From Kushneria sinocarnis (GTDB lineage Bacteria; Pseudomonadota; Gammaproteobacteria; Pseudomonadales; Halomonadaceae): 64,000 bases of DNA. A program made the translations under genes and the position numbers. The notes under the pieces were generated by a model. The model saw only the letters and a list, made by a program, of their open reading frames with translations. It had not been told where the DNA came from and made no database searches. The DNA lies in contig NZ_RBIN01000003.1 of the NCBI RefSeq assembly GCF_003633775.1, positions 372,001 to 436,000 of the forward strand, given 5' to 3'. Positions 9,455-19,068 of the stretch are shown here, one piece after another. Position 1 is the stretch's first letter, and each line of letters starts with the position of its first letter.

Positions 9455-10810
9455 TCACACCTCTTTTTCTATCGTTGTCAGGTTGTCGCGCAGGATCGGT
9501 CCGTACTCGTACTTGCCCGGACAGACATAGGTACACAGCGCCAGATCCTCTTCATCAAGCTCCAGGCAGCCCAGCGCCATGGCCGACTCGATGTCACCGA
9601 CAATCAGCGAGCGCAGAAGCTGGGTAGGCAGGATATCCAGCGGCATCACCGTTTCGTAGCTGCCCACCGGCACCATGGCCCGTTCCGACCCGTTGGTATT
9701 GGTGTTCGGCTGGTACTCGGCCGGCTTGATGAAACGCGACAGATAGATGCCCAGCACGGAGTGGCGCTTGCGACCGGGTGACAGCCAGCCCATGAAGGTG
9801 TGGCGATCCCCCTCCTCGATCAGGCTGACCTGATTGTGAAAGCGTCCCAGGAATGCCTGGGCGCCCCGGGCGGTGGTGCCGCCGAACACGGAACCGGAAA
9901 TGACCCGGGTATCCGCAGGCTGCTCGATTTCATCACGCAGCAGCTCATCAAGGCTGGCACCGAGCCGGGTCCGCAGCAGCCGGGGATGACGCGCCCGCGG
10001 GCCGCCCACGGCAATCACCCGTTCGCTGTCGAGCCGCCCCTCGGCGAACAGCACGCCCATGGCGATGACATCCTGATAGCCCAGATGCCAGATCTGTCGC
10101 GCCAGCCCGACCGGCGAAAGATGATGCACATGAGTGCCGGGCAAACCGGCGGGATGCGGGCCACTGAAGGTTTCGTGCCGGATGCGCTCGAGTTCGCCAC
10201 CCGGAATATCGGCACCCGGCGCCTGGCAGACGAAAACACTTCCCCGGGTCAGCCGCCGCAGTACCGCCAGACCATTGACGAACGCCTCGCGTCGCTCCCC
10301 GATCACCAGCGCGGGATCACCTGCCAGCGGATGCGTATCCATGGCAGTCACGAAGATATCCGCCGGCTCGGCATCCAGCGCCGGCACACGCGAAAACGGC
10401 CGGGAGCGCAGGGCCACCCACAGCCCGGCCCGGTTGAGTCGTTCGACAATCCGCTCGCGCGCCATCTCATCGAGCTCATGACGCTCGATCGGCTCGAACT
10501 CCGCCGCCTGCGAGGACGCCGTTTCATCGATGCGAATGACGACCGACAGCAGGCGACGCCGCTCCCCCCGGTTGATGGCCACCACTTCCCCGGCGGCCGG
10601 GGCACAGTAGCGCACGCCTTCGGTCTTCTTGTCGGTGAACAGTGTCTGACCGAGTGCTACCCGATCGCCTTCGCTGACCGCCATGGTCGGCTTCATGCCG
10701 ATATGGTCGATACCCAGTACGGCTACATGCTCGACGCGCTGTCCCGGGTCAATCTGCCGGGCCGGTGCTCCCGCGATGGGAAGGTCCAGGCCTCGTTTGA
10801 CTTCTATCAT
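9455..10810 (-). CDS. nqrA: Na+-translocating NADH:quinone reductase subunit A
   Basis: A 451-residue peripheral cytoplasmic subunit with no membrane segment, and first gene of the operon. The N-terminus [15 protein letters not shown] is the family signature, and the C-terminal third contains the conserved [18 protein letters not shown]. It associates with NqrB at the quinone site. A near-consensus -10 element lies about 170 bp upstream. All six subunits are intact, so a working sodium pump is expected, which fits a halophilic or marine lifestyle. Confidence 0.97.
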   Translation of the reverse strand: MIEVKRGLDLPIAGAPARQIDPGQRVEHVAVLGIDHIGMKPTMAVSEGDRVALGQTLFTDKKTEGVRYCAPAAGEVVAINRGERRRLLSVVIRIDETASSQAAEFEPIERHELDEMARERIVERLNRAGLWVALRSRPFSRVPALDAEPADIFVTAMDTHPLAGDPALVIGERREAFVNGLAVLRRLTRGSVFVCQAPGADIPGGELERIRHETFSGPHPAGLPGTHVHHLSPVGLARQIWHLGYQDVIAMGVLFAEGRLDSERVIAVGGPRARHPRLLRTRLGASLDELLRDEIEQPADTRVISGSVFGGTTARGAQAFLGRFHNQVSLIEEGDRHTFMGWLSPGRKRHSVLGIYLSRFIKPAEYQPNTNTNGSERAMVPVGSYETVMPLDILPTQLLRSLIVGDIESAMALGCLELDEEDLALCTYVCPGKYEYGPILRDNLTTIEKEV

Positions 10811-10980
10811 GGACTTGCCCAGTTGCCGGTTTCAGAACCTGTTTGCTGGTCAGGGGGAGCGCCCGAGCACGAATCAGGAAGGTCGATGGTGTTCGAGCCG
10901 GTACCTCGCGGGCGGGATGCGTCCGATCGGCGACGATCGGGAACAGTCGCAACAGGAAGTTCCCACTGAAAATCGGCCGC

Positions 10981-10986
10981 ATTATA
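10981..10986 (-). promoter_or_regulatory. Probable -10 element of the nqr operon promoter
   Basis: The minus strand reads TATAAT here, 171 bp upstream of nqrA. A T-rich stretch (GGTTTTT) lies near the -35 position but does not match TTGACA well. The rest of the 286-bp interval between gap and nqrA holds no gene that I can support. Confidence 0.5.
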
Positions 10987-11063
10987 TGGTCAGGAGTTCA
11001 TAAAAACCACTGTTCGAACGGCGCAAATGAGCCCTGCAAACAGCGTTGATCGGGCTTTTGGAT

Positions 11064-11090
11064 CCGCCCGGAAGGGTGACTTCCGGGCGG
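11064..11090 (-). terminator. Hairpin after gap
   Basis: CCGCCCGGAAG (11064-11074) pairs perfectly with CTTCCGGGCGG (11080-11090) around a five-base loop, six bases past the stop codon of the GAPDH gene. The position suits a terminator, but the tail on the minus strand is ATCCAAAAG rather than a T-run. Confidence 0.5.
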
Positions 11091-11096
11091 CAGGCA

Positions 11097-12548
11097 TCAC
11101 TGTCCGGGCAGGGAGGGCAGTCGCACACCGGCCATCTGCTGCACCAGCCGGATGACCTGGCAGCTGTAGCCGAACTCGTTGTCATACCAGACGTAGAGCA
11201 CTATTCGGTTGCCATCTGCGATGGTCGCCCTGCCATCGACGATGCCGGCATGCCGATTGCCGATGAAGTCCGACGACACCACCTCGGGAGAGTCGACATA
11301 GTCGATCTGACGACGCAGCCCCGAAGAGAGCGACAGCTCGCGCAGATGGGCGTTGAGCGCATCGCGCTCGACCTCGTCTGCCAGGTTCAGATGCAGGATG
11401 GCCATCGAGACATCGGGGATCGGAACACGAATGGCACTGGCGGTCAGCCGGCCCTCGAGCTCCGGCAGCGCCCGGGCCGCCGCCCGGGCCGCACCGGTTT
11501 CGGTCAGCACCATGTTGAGCGCAGCACTGCGCCCGCGCCGCTCGCCCTTGTGGTAATTGTCGATCAGGTTCTGATCATTGGTATAGGCGTGCACCGTCTC
11601 CACATGACCATGCAGGATGCCGTAGCGCTCGTGGATCGCCCCCAGAATCGGCACGATGGCATTGGTGGTACACGAGGCTGCCGAAACGATGCGTTCATCG
11701 CTCGGCAGCGAGGCGTGGTTGATACCGAAGACCACGTTGCGAATATCGCCCTTGCCCGGCGCCGTCAGCAGCACCCTGGCCACTCCGCGGGCCTCCAGAT
11801 GCTTCGACAGCCCCTCGCGATCACGCCAGCGCCCGGTATTGTCGATGACCAGCGCGTCCTCGATGCCGTAGGCGGTATAGTCGATCGCTTCCGGTGACTC
11901 GGCATGCAGAAAGCGGATGTAATTGCCATTGGCGATGATCGCGCCATTTTCCTCGTCGAGCGTCAGGGTACCGGCGAAGGCACCATGCACCGAATCCCGC
12001 CGCAGCAGGCTGGCGCGCTTCTCCAGATCCTCGGCGCCACCCCGCACGACGACCGCCCGCAGGCGCAGCGCCGAGCCGCTGCCGGTCCGCTCGATCAGCA
12101 GCCGTGCCAGCAGTCGCCCGATCCGCCCGAAGCCGTAAAGCACCACATCCCGCGGGCGTTCGGCCGCCCGTTCATCCTCTCCGTGCCGACCCACGATGGA
12201 GGCGAGTGTCTCGCGCAGATAACGCATCGGATCCTCGCGCAGCGGGCTTTCCGACAACCCCTGGGCCAGCTGCCCGAGATCGATGTGGGCCGCCCCCGGC
12301 GAGAGCTCCAGCAGCCGCTTGAGCAGTGGAAAGGTCTCCCGTACCGTCAGCTCGACCCCCGTCACGCGCCGGGCATAGCGGTGATGCTTGAGAATGCCGA
12401 TGACCGACTGGTTGACCAGCGACCGGCCGTACAGCAGCGGCACCACGTTGTACTGACGATAGAGCTGTCCCAGTAGCGGAATCATCTCCTCGGCCAGCGC
12501 CTCCTGGGCCTGCCACTGCTCCAGACATGCCTCACGCCGATCCCCCAT
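11097..12548 (-). CDS. gap: Glyceraldehyde-3-phosphate dehydrogenase with N-terminal extension
   Basis: 483 residues against about 335 for ordinary GAPDH. The catalytic part begins near residue 133: the NAD-binding motif VVLYGFGRIGRLLARLL has GFGRIG at 139-144, and the active site is SAASCTTNAIVP with C293. The first ~130 residues form an extra, probably helical domain (EEMIPLLGQLYRQYNVVPLL and following) without a recognised catalytic motif. Long GAPDH-like proteins of this type occur in Pseudomonas next to mfd, as here. Role in glycolysis or gluconeogenesis is likely, but the use of the extension is unknown. GAGGAG precedes the ATG, and a good promoter lies at 12615-12643. Confidence 0.85.
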   Translation of the reverse strand: MGDRREACLEQWQAQEALAEEMIPLLGQLYRQYNVVPLLYGRSLVNQSVIGILKHHRYARRVTGVELTVRETFPLLKRLLELSPGAAHIDLGQLAQGLSESPLREDPMRYLRETLASIVGRHGEDERAAERPRDVVLYGFGRIGRLLARLLIERTGSGSALRLRAVVVRGGAEDLEKRASLLRRDSVHGAFAGTLTLDEENGAIIANGNYIRFLHAESPEAIDYTAYGIEDALVIDNTGRWRDREGLSKHLEARGVARVLLTAPGKGDIRNVVFGINHASLPSDERIVSAASCTTNAIVPILGAIHERYGILHGHVETVHAYTNDQNLIDNYHKGERRGRSAALNMVLTETGAARAAARALPELEGRLTASAIRVPIPDVSMAILHLNLADEVERDALNAHLRELSLSSGLRRQIDYVDSPEVVSSDFIGNRHAGIVDGRATIADGNRIVLYVWYDNEFGYSCQVIRLVQQMAGVRLPSLPGQ

Positions 12549-12887
12549 TGCCTGCTCTCCTCGTTGCCACGCTGCGACTGGACATGGGCCACCGACGGGC
12601 CCGCTCGGGCCGGAATTATCCGAGGGCGCATCCGGGCAGGCAACGCAGGCGTGGTCGCAGCCACTTCAGCCCCGCTACATGATGGCCGCGGCAATCCGGG
12701 GGCAGCCCCTGCGGCCGGGCGGCGGCGCTCATCCACCCGGGGCATCCCCGCCGGCCCGAAACGCACACTCGGGCACAATCGGAAGCTTCCCCCCTGTCCG
12801 GTGCCACGCGATGCTTTAAACGACCTCGCCGGGGCCCCATCAAACGGCTACTTTCTGTTATTGTTCCGTCACACCGACAACCGATCG
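12549..12887. other. Divergent intergenic region between gap and mfd
   Basis: 339 bases without a gene. It holds the gap promoter (12615-12643) and the gap ribosome site. I could not identify a convincing sigma-70 promoter or Shine-Dalgarno sequence for mfd. An open frame runs through it in the mfd frame but looks non-coding. Confidence 0.6.
12615..12643 (-). promoter_or_regulatory. Probable sigma-70 promoter of gap
   Basis: On the minus strand TTGCCT (12638-12643) and GATAAT (12615-12620) are separated by exactly 17 bases. They lie 67-95 bp upstream of the gap start, in the gap-mfd intergenic region. Confidence 0.6.
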
Positions 12888-15800
12888 ATGCCCGTGTCCA
12901 GTACCGTACTCAGCCCGCTGGCGCCACAGGCGCCCACCTCGAATCGCGAACTCCGCTACTGGCAGGCGCCACACGGTAGTGCCGATGCCCTGGCCCTCGC
13001 CCGTCTGGCCGATGAGAGCAGCGTGCCGCTGCTGATCATGACGCCGGATACCGCCAGTGCCCAGCGCCTGGAGGGTGCCCTGCGCTTCTATGGCAGCGAC
13101 CCCGACGGCATCCTGGTCTTTCCCGACTGGGAGACCCTGCCGTACGACAGCTTCTCGCCCCATCAGGACATCGTTTCCTCGCGCCTGCGCACCCTGCGCC
13201 AGCTGCAGCAGGGGAAGGCCCGCATCATCCTGGTGCCGGTCAACACCCTGATGCAGCGGCTGCCACCGAGCGATTTCGTGGCCATTCAGGCCCTTCGCCT
13301 CGAAGTGGGCATGCGCATTGACCGGGAGCACTTTCGTCATCAGCTCCACCGCAGCGGCTATCGCGCCGTGGAAACGGTCCAGGAGCCGGGCGAGTACACC
13401 TTTCGCGGCGCCCTGATCGATCTCTACCCGGTCGGCAGCGAAGCACCCCTGCGCATCGATCTGTTCGATGACGAGATCGATACGCTGCGCACCTTCGATC
13501 CCGAGACCCAGCGCTCCCGCGATCGCATCGAGCAGATCGAATTGCTGCCGGCACACGAGTATCCACTGACGCCGGAAGCCATTGCCCGGTTCAGGGAAGG
13601 CTTCGAAACGCTCTTTGATGTCGATCCGCGCCACTGCCCGCTCTATCTCGATGCGCTGCAGGGGATTCCGGCACCGGGTCTGGAGCAGTATCTGCCGCTG
13701 TTCTTCGAACAGACGGCCACCCTGTTCGATCACATCGGGGATCGGCTGCAGATCGCCATGCTGCCGGGCACCTTCGAAGCCGCGGAGAGCCACTGGGATT
13801 CGATCCAGACCCGCTTTGACAATCTCGGGGTCGATCCGACCCGGCCACTGCTGGCCCCCCACCGGGTCTTCACGCCGGTCAGCGAACTGTTCGAGCGCAT
13901 CAAGCGCTACCCGCGCCTTCAGATCACCCGCGAGGATCATCGCCACGCCGTGGCGCTGGCCACGGCCGCACTGCCCGAGGTAGCCGTCGACGGCCGCTCG
14001 ACCACACCCCTGCGCTCGCTCGAGCAGTTTCTGGCCGAGCATGACGAGCAGCGTGTGCTGTTCGTGGCCGAATCGCGGGGTCGTCGGGAGGCGCTGGAAG
14101 AGACCCTGACGCCGCTCGGACTGACCCTGTCCGAGGTCACCGACTGGTCGAGCTTCGTGACCTCCGACAGCTACCGCTACGCCCTGGCCGAAGGTGAGCT
14201 CGACGAGGGCGTCTGGCTGCATGACGAGGGACTGATCGTACTGACCGAAACCGAACTGTTCGGCGAGGTCGTGCGCCAGAGCCGCCGCCAGCAGAAGGCG
14301 ACCGATGACAGCGAACTGGCCGTGCGTCACCTGTCCGAACTGCGCCCCGGCTCACCGGTCGTCCACCAGCACCACGGCGTGGGCCGCTATCTGGGGATGG
14401 AAACCATCGAGGCCGGCGGGACCCCGGCGGAATTCCTCTCGCTCGAATATGCCGAGGGTGCCCGGCTCTACGTCCCGGTGGACAGCCTGCACCTGATCTC
14501 GCGCTACAATGGCGCCAGCGACGAATCCGCGCCGCTGCATCGCCTCGGCAGCGACCAGTGGGACAAGGCGCGGCGCAAGGCCGCCGAAAAGGTACGCGAC
14601 ACGGCAGCCGAACTGCTGGATGTCTATGCCCGCCGCGAGGCACGCGAGGGCTTTGCCTGTGATGCCCCCGACGATGCCTACGCCCGCTTTGCCGCGTCCT
14701 TCCCGTTCGAGGAGACGCCCGATCAGCGGATCGCGATTGATGCCGTGATCCACGACATGACCGCTACCCGGCCGATGGATCGGGTGATCTGCGGTGACGT
14801 CGGCTTCGGCAAGACCGAAGTCGCGATGCGGGCCGCCTTCCTGGCGGTCCAGTCGGGGCGACAGGTGGCGTTGCTGGTGCCCACCACCCTGCTGGCCCAG
14901 CAGCACTATGACAACTTCCGCGATCGCTTCGCCGATACCGCGGTCAACATCGAGATCCTCTCCCGCTTTCAGGGCGGCAAGCTGCAGTCCCGCGCCTTCG
15001 AGCGCATCGGCGACGGTCGCGCCGACATTGTCATCGGCACTCACAAGCTGCTCGGCCGCGAACTCGAATTTGCCAACCTCGGACTGATCGTCGTCGATGA
15101 GGAGCACCGCTTCGGGGTGTCGCAGAAGGAGCGGCTCAAACAGCTGCGTGCCGAGGTCGATATCCTGACCCTGACCGCCACCCCCATTCCGCGAACCCTG
15201 TCGATGGCGATGAGCGGGATGCGGGATCTGTCGATCATCGCCACGCCGCCGGCACGCCGGCTGTCGGTCAAGACCTTTGTCCAGCAGCGCAACGAGGCCA
15301 CCCTCAAGGAGGCCATCCTGCGAGAACTGCTGCGCGGCGGTCAGGTCTACTACCTGCACAACGAGGTGCGCACCATCGAAACCACCGCCGAAAAGGTGCG
15401 GGAGCTGGTGCCGGATGCCCGGGTGGGCATTGCCCATGGCCAGATGCCGGAACGGGCGCTGGAACGGGCCATGTCCGACTTCTATCACAAGCGTTTCAAC
15501 GTGCTGGTCTGCTCGACCATCATCGAGACCGGGATCGATGTGCCCAGCGCCAACACCATTGTCATCGAGCGGGCCGACAAGTTCGGTCTAGCCCAGCTGC
15601 ACCAGCTGCGCGGACGCGTGGGACGCTCCCACCACCAGGCGTATGCCTATCTGCTGACACCGCCGCCGAAGCAGATGACCGCCGATGCCGGCAAGCGCCT
15701 GGAGGCCATCGCCCAGGCCGAGGATCTTGGCGCCGGGTTTACCCTGGCCAGCCACGACCTGGAGATCCGTGGTGCCGGTGAGCTGCTGGGTCAGGAACAG

Positions 15801-16361
15801 AGCGGCCAGATCGAAACCATCGGCTATACGCTGTACATGGAAATGCTCGATCGGGCGGTGAAGGCGATTCGCAACGGTCAGACGCCCAATATCGAGGCGC
15901 CGCTCGAGGCCGGTATCGAAATCAGTCTCAACATGGCGGCCCTGATTCCGGAAGAGTATCTGCGGGATGTGCAGCAGCGGCTGATCATGTACAAGCGCAT
16001 CAGCAACGCCGCCGACGAGGAAGCGCTACGAGAGCTTCAGGTGGAGATGGTGGATCGCTTCGGCCTGCTGCCTGATGCCGTGCGCAATCTCTTCCGCCAG
16101 ACCCGCCTGCGACTGCAGGCCGCCCGGCTCGGCGTGACCCGGCTGGAAGCCGGCGAACAGCGCGGCCGCATCCAGTTCACCGACAAGCCGGCCATCGATC
16201 CCATGACCCTGATCGAACTGATCCAGAAGGAGCCGAAGCGCTACAGGCTGGATGGCAGCGATACGCTGCGCTTTGAAGCCGACATGGCGGAGCCGGAGCA
16301 GCGCTTTGAAGCGGTGGAAGCACTGCTTGACCGGCTGGAGCAGCAGGCCGAGGCCGCCTGA
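12888..16361 (+). CDS. mfd: Transcription-repair coupling factor Mfd
   Basis: 1157 residues, as in E. coli (1148). Mfd removes RNA polymerase stalled at DNA damage and recruits UvrA. Parts visible in order: the UvrB-like N-terminal module (FPDWETLPYDSFSPHQDIVSSR), the RNA-polymerase interaction domain (GSPVVHQHHGVGRYLGME), and the RecG-like translocase with Walker A GDVGFGKTEVAMRAAF (about residue 636), DEEH box VVDEEHRFGVSQ, TATPIPRTLSMA and QLRGRVGRS. The C-terminal TRCF domain is complete. ATG 12888 gives the standard N-terminus; its Shine-Dalgarno is poor. The upstream frame extension was discarded. Confidence 0.96.
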   Translation: MPVSSTVLSPLAPQAPTSNRELRYWQAPHGSADALALARLADESSVPLLIMTPDTASAQRLEGALRFYGSDPDGILVFPDWETLPYDSFSPHQDIVSSRLRTLRQLQQGKARIILVPVNTLMQRLPPSDFVAIQALRLEVGMRIDREHFRHQLHRSGYRAVETVQEPGEYTFRGALIDLYPVGSEAPLRIDLFDDEIDTLRTFDPETQRSRDRIEQIELLPAHEYPLTPEAIARFREGFETLFDVDPRHCPLYLDALQGIPAPGLEQYLPLFFEQTATLFDHIGDRLQIAMLPGTFEAAESHWDSIQTRFDNLGVDPTRPLLAPHRVFTPVSELFERIKRYPRLQITREDHRHAVALATAALPEVAVDGRSTTPLRSLEQFLAEHDEQRVLFVAESRGRREALEETLTPLGLTLSEVTDWSSFVTSDSYRYALAEGELDEGVWLHDEGLIVLTETELFGEVVRQSRRQQKATDDSELAVRHLSELRPGSPVVHQHHGVGRYLGMETIEAGGTPAEFLSLEYAEGARLYVPVDSLHLISRYNGASDESAPLHRLGSDQWDKARRKAAEKVRDTAAELLDVYARREAREGFACDAPDDAYARFAASFPFEETPDQRIAIDAVIHDMTATRPMDRVICGDVGFGKTEVAMRAAFLAVQSGRQVALLVPTTLLAQQHYDNFRDRFADTAVNIEILSRFQGGKLQSRAFERIGDGRADIVIGTHKLLGRELEFANLGLIVVDEEHRFGVSQKERLKQLRAEVDILTLTATPIPRTLSMAMSGMRDLSIIATPPARRLSVKTFVQQRNEATLKEAILRELLRGGQVYYLHNEVRTIETTAEKVRELVPDARVGIAHGQMPERALERAMSDFYHKRFNVLVCSTIIETGIDVPSANTIVIERADKFGLAQLHQLRGRVGRSHHQAYAYLLTPPPKQMTADAGKRLEAIAQAEDLGAGFTLASHDLEIRGAGELLGQEQSGQIETIGYTLYMEMLDRAVKAIRNGQTPNIEAPLEAGIEISLNMAALIPEEYLRDVQQRLIMYKRISNAADEEALRELQVEMVDRFGLLPDAVRNLFRQTRLRLQAARLGVTRLEAGEQRGRIQFTDKPAIDPMTLIELIQKEPKRYRLDGSDTLRFEADMAEPEQRFEAVEALLDRLEQQAEAA

Positions 16362-16373
16362 GCGACCGGGCGG

Positions 16374-17108
16374 TCAGCCGGCGCCGAGCAGCGCCGTTAC
16401 GACCCGACGCGCCCGGCCGATGCCCTGTTCGAGCGCGGCGTGAATCTCGTCGAGACTGATCTCGCGCTCGACCACGCCCGCCGCCGGATTGACCACCAGG
16501 GCCAGGCAGGCGTACTCCAGCCCCAGTTCCCGGGCCAGTACCGCTTCCGGCATCCCGGTCATGCCCACCAGCGTACAGCCATCACGGGCCATGCGGGCCA
16601 CTTCGGCAGCCGTCTCCAGCTGTGGCCCCTGGGTAGCGCCGTAGACCCCAGCTGCCCTCACCGTCTCGCCACACTCGGCTGCGGCGCCGAGCAGCTGCTG
16701 GCGCAGCGCTTCGGTATAGGGCCAGGAGAAGTCGATGTGCTGCAGCGGGCGGAATCGGCCGTCGAAGAAGGTCGAGTCGCGACCATGGGTGTAATCGATC
16801 AGCTGATCCGGCACGGCCATGGTCCCCGTCGGCAGTGACGGGTCGATCCCACCGACCGCGTTGACGCCCACGATCCGGGTCGCCCCGGCCTGCTTCAGTG
16901 CCCACAGGTTGGCGCGGTAATTGACCCGGTGCGGCGGCAGCCTGTGCGGATGACCGTGACGCGCCAGAAACAGCAGTTCACGGCCCGCGAGGCGCGCGTG
17001 CAGTACACCGGCAGAGGCCGCCCCGAGCGGTGTCTCGCTGCCATGCCGCCGCAGCAGCTCGAGCCCTGTCAGCTCACTCATGCCGGTCCCACCGATCACC
17101 GCCAGCAT
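16374..17108 (-). CDS. mtnP: S-methyl-5'-thioinosine phosphorylase (MTAP/PNP family)
   Basis: 244 residues of the purine nucleoside phosphorylase / methylthioadenosine phosphorylase family. The start MLAVIGGTGM, the phosphate-site RHGHPHRLPPHRVNYRAN, the NAVGGIDPSL segment and the purine-site VGMTGMPEAVLARELGL are visible. The equivalent Pseudomonas gene near mfd, nagZ and psrA encodes an enzyme preferring 5'-methylthioinosine. By position and length this is likely the same activity, recycling the spermidine-synthesis by-product with hpt taking the released hypoxanthine. Substrate preference is inference. GGGAGG precedes the ATG. It lies 54 bp after hpt on the same strand. Confidence 0.82.
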   Translation of the reverse strand: MLAVIGGTGMSELTGLELLRRHGSETPLGAASAGVLHARLAGRELLFLARHGHPHRLPPHRVNYRANLWALKQAGATRIVGVNAVGGIDPSLPTGTMAVPDQLIDYTHGRDSTFFDGRFRPLQHIDFSWPYTEALRQQLLGAAAECGETVRAAGVYGATQGPQLETAAEVARMARDGCTLVGMTGMPEAVLARELGLEYACLALVVNPAAGVVEREISLDEIHAALEQGIGRARRVVTALLGAG

Positions 17109-17162
17109 TGGGGTCGCCTCCCTGTCATTCGAGCCGTACCACTGCCGGTCGGCGTGGCACGG

Positions 17163-17759
17163 TCAGAGTCCACGCGGGGCAAAGATGCCCGGCGCGTTAC
17201 GCCAGTAGCCCTTGTAATCCATGCCGAAACCGAACACATAGCGATCCTCGACTTCAAGCCCGCAGTAATCGGCTCGCCAGCCGGGGATCGCCTTGCGATC
17301 GTGCTGCTTGTCGACCAGGACGGCGCTGGCAATGCTGGCAGCCCCGCTGGCCCGGCAGTGCTCGATGATCGCCGCCAGGGTGGTGCCTTCATCCAGAATG
17401 TCGTCCACGATCACTACATGGCGACCACGCATGTCGACTTCGGGCGCCACCCGCCAGTGCAGTTCGCTACCGTGAAGCTCACCGCGATAACGGGTGGCGT
17501 GCAGGTAGTCCACCTCGAGCGGGAACCCCAGCCGGGGCAGCAGATGCCCGGTGGTAATCAGGCCACCGTTCATGACGCAGTAGAATACCGGCAGATAATC
17601 GGCCAGGTCACGGGTCATCTGTTCGGCCATGCGATCCAGCGCCGCCTCCACGGCCGGCCGTTCGACCAGACAGTCCGACTGGGCCATCAGCGCACGCATG
17701 TCGGCGTGCTGGCGCTGCCATTCGCTGGCGAAACGCTCGTGATGCGATGTGTCAGGCAT
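17163..17759 (-). CDS. hpt: Hypoxanthine-guanine phosphoribosyltransferase
   Basis: 198 residues of the type I phosphoribosyltransferase fold. It salvages hypoxanthine (and guanine) to IMP/GMP using PRPP. The PRPP loop VVIVDDILDEGTTLA is perfect, and the purine-site residues follow in AVLVDKQHDRKA and DRYVFGFGMDYKGYWRN. The ATG at 17759 was chosen because GGGAGAG precedes it; longer upstream starts lie inside the mscS 3' end. It overlaps the mscS stop by eight bases. Together with mtnP it makes a short salvage route from methylthioinosine. Confidence 0.93.
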   Translation of the reverse strand: MPDTSHHERFASEWQRQHADMRALMAQSDCLVERPAVEAALDRMAEQMTRDLADYLPVFYCVMNGGLITTGHLLPRLGFPLEVDYLHATRYRGELHGSELHWRVAPEVDMRGRHVVIVDDILDEGTTLAAIIEHCRASGAASIASAVLVDKQHDRKAIPGWRADYCGLEVEDRYVFGFGMDYKGYWRNAPGIFAPRGL

Positions 17760-19008
17760 CGCTCTCTCCCTGCTCCTGTTCTTCGGGGCCGCTCTCCCCC
17801 CGACGTGGGGGGCGCCTGTCCCGGGACGGGTTATCGGTTTGCGCTGCGTCACTGTCCTCGCCGTTGCCGGTCTCGCCGGCACTGCCGCCATGGACCGTCA
17901 CGCCCTCCGGCATATACAGCTGGGACATCGGCAACGCCAGTTCGGCACCATGCTCATGAATGATGTCGCGCACCTTCAGCAGGATGGCCTGCTTGATCTC
18001 GTGAAAGCGCTGCCAGTCCGTAACGCCGGTAAAGGCATAAAGCATGATCTCCAGCGAGTAGTCACCGTAATGGACGAAATTGATGGTGATCAGCTCTTCC
18101 TGGTCGATCTCGTCATGCTCGCTCAACATCTTCCGGATGCTACCGGTGATGCCCTCGATGGCATCGGCATCCCGATAACGGATACCGACCTTCTCCCAGA
18201 GTCGACGGCTGTGCATGCGGGTCGGGGTTTCCACCGAGATCTGGCTGAACCAGGAGTTGGGGACATACAGCGGCGGCCCGGCAAAGGTGCGGATGGTTGT
18301 CAGACGCCAGCCGATATCCTCGACAATGCCCTCGATCTGACGCTCGGGCGAACGGATCCAGTCGCCGACCACGAAGGGCTTGTCGAGATGCACCACCATG
18401 CCGCCGAAGAAGTTGGCCATCACGTCGCGCGCGGCAAAACCGATGACCAGTCCGCCGAAACCGCCCATTGCCAGAATGCTCGACATGGATACGCCGAGCA
18501 GCTGCAGGCCGATCAGGGCCACGGTCACGATCAGCGCCGCCCCGCCGATCTTGGTCACCGCCGAGGCCGAGGTGGCATCCACCGGCTTCGCATGACAGCT
18601 GGCCGGTGGAAAGACCAGCCGCTGTTCGAGCCGCCGCAGCAGCCGGATACCGCCCCAGGCCACCAGCAGCAGCGTCACCAGTGCCCCGATCAGCGACAGG
18701 TAGCGGGCCATTGCCGTGACCCCGAAATGACTGCCGGCAACGCCGATACTGACGATCAGGGCGGTCAGCCAGATCCAGATTCGCAGCGGAACGCGAAGGC
18801 CGTGGATGAGGGGATCATCCCAGCGCCGCGGCGACTCCTGCAGCCGATGCTCCAGCCGTCGCATCAGGTAGAGGATGACCAGGTCGATGATGACCGCGCC
18901 GAGCAGCAGCAGCCCCGGCAGCAGGATCCAGCCCGGAATGTGCAACCACTGCGCAAGCTGCTGCTGCAGTGACCATGCCAGCGAGGCACCCGAATCGATG
19001 ATATTCAT
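17752..19008 (-). CDS. Small-conductance mechanosensitive channel, MscS family
   Basis: 418 residues. About four N-terminal membrane helices lead into the MscS pore helix (SSILAMGGFGGLVIGFAARDVMANFFGG). The cytoplasmic beta domain has KPFVVGDWI and the conserved VPNSWFSQISVETPTR, followed by the C-terminal alpha-beta domain. The last 50 residues are a charged, low-complexity tail (DNPSRDRRPPRRGESG and acidic repeats). Such channels release solutes on hypo-osmotic shock. The architecture is nearer to YbdG-type MscS paralogues than to minimal MscS. It is first in a probable mscS-hpt-mtnP operon and overlaps hpt. Confidence 0.88.
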   Translation of the reverse strand: MNIIDSGASLAWSLQQQLAQWLHIPGWILLPGLLLLGAVIIDLVILYLMRRLEHRLQESPRRWDDPLIHGLRVPLRIWIWLTALIVSIGVAGSHFGVTAMARYLSLIGALVTLLLVAWGGIRLLRRLEQRLVFPPASCHAKPVDATSASAVTKIGGAALIVTVALIGLQLLGVSMSSILAMGGFGGLVIGFAARDVMANFFGGMVVHLDKPFVVGDWIRSPERQIEGIVEDIGWRLTTIRTFAGPPLYVPNSWFSQISVETPTRMHSRRLWEKVGIRYRDADAIEGITGSIRKMLSEHDEIDQEELITINFVHYGDYSLEIMLYAFTGVTDWQRFHEIKQAILLKVRDIIHEHGAELALPMSQLYMPEGVTVHGGSAGETGNGEDSDAAQTDNPSRDRRPPRRGESGPEEQEQGESDA

Positions 19009-19068
19009 GATGGCTTTGATCGAATTGAAAACAGGGCATTGAAACGCACACCGATACCGCGCCCCACC

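Noticed and set aside
12564-12887. N-terminal extension of Mfd by the open frame upstream
   Set aside because: The extension is Arg/Pro/Gly-rich without similarity to Mfd and covers the gap promoter region; ATG 12888 gives the normal N-terminus.
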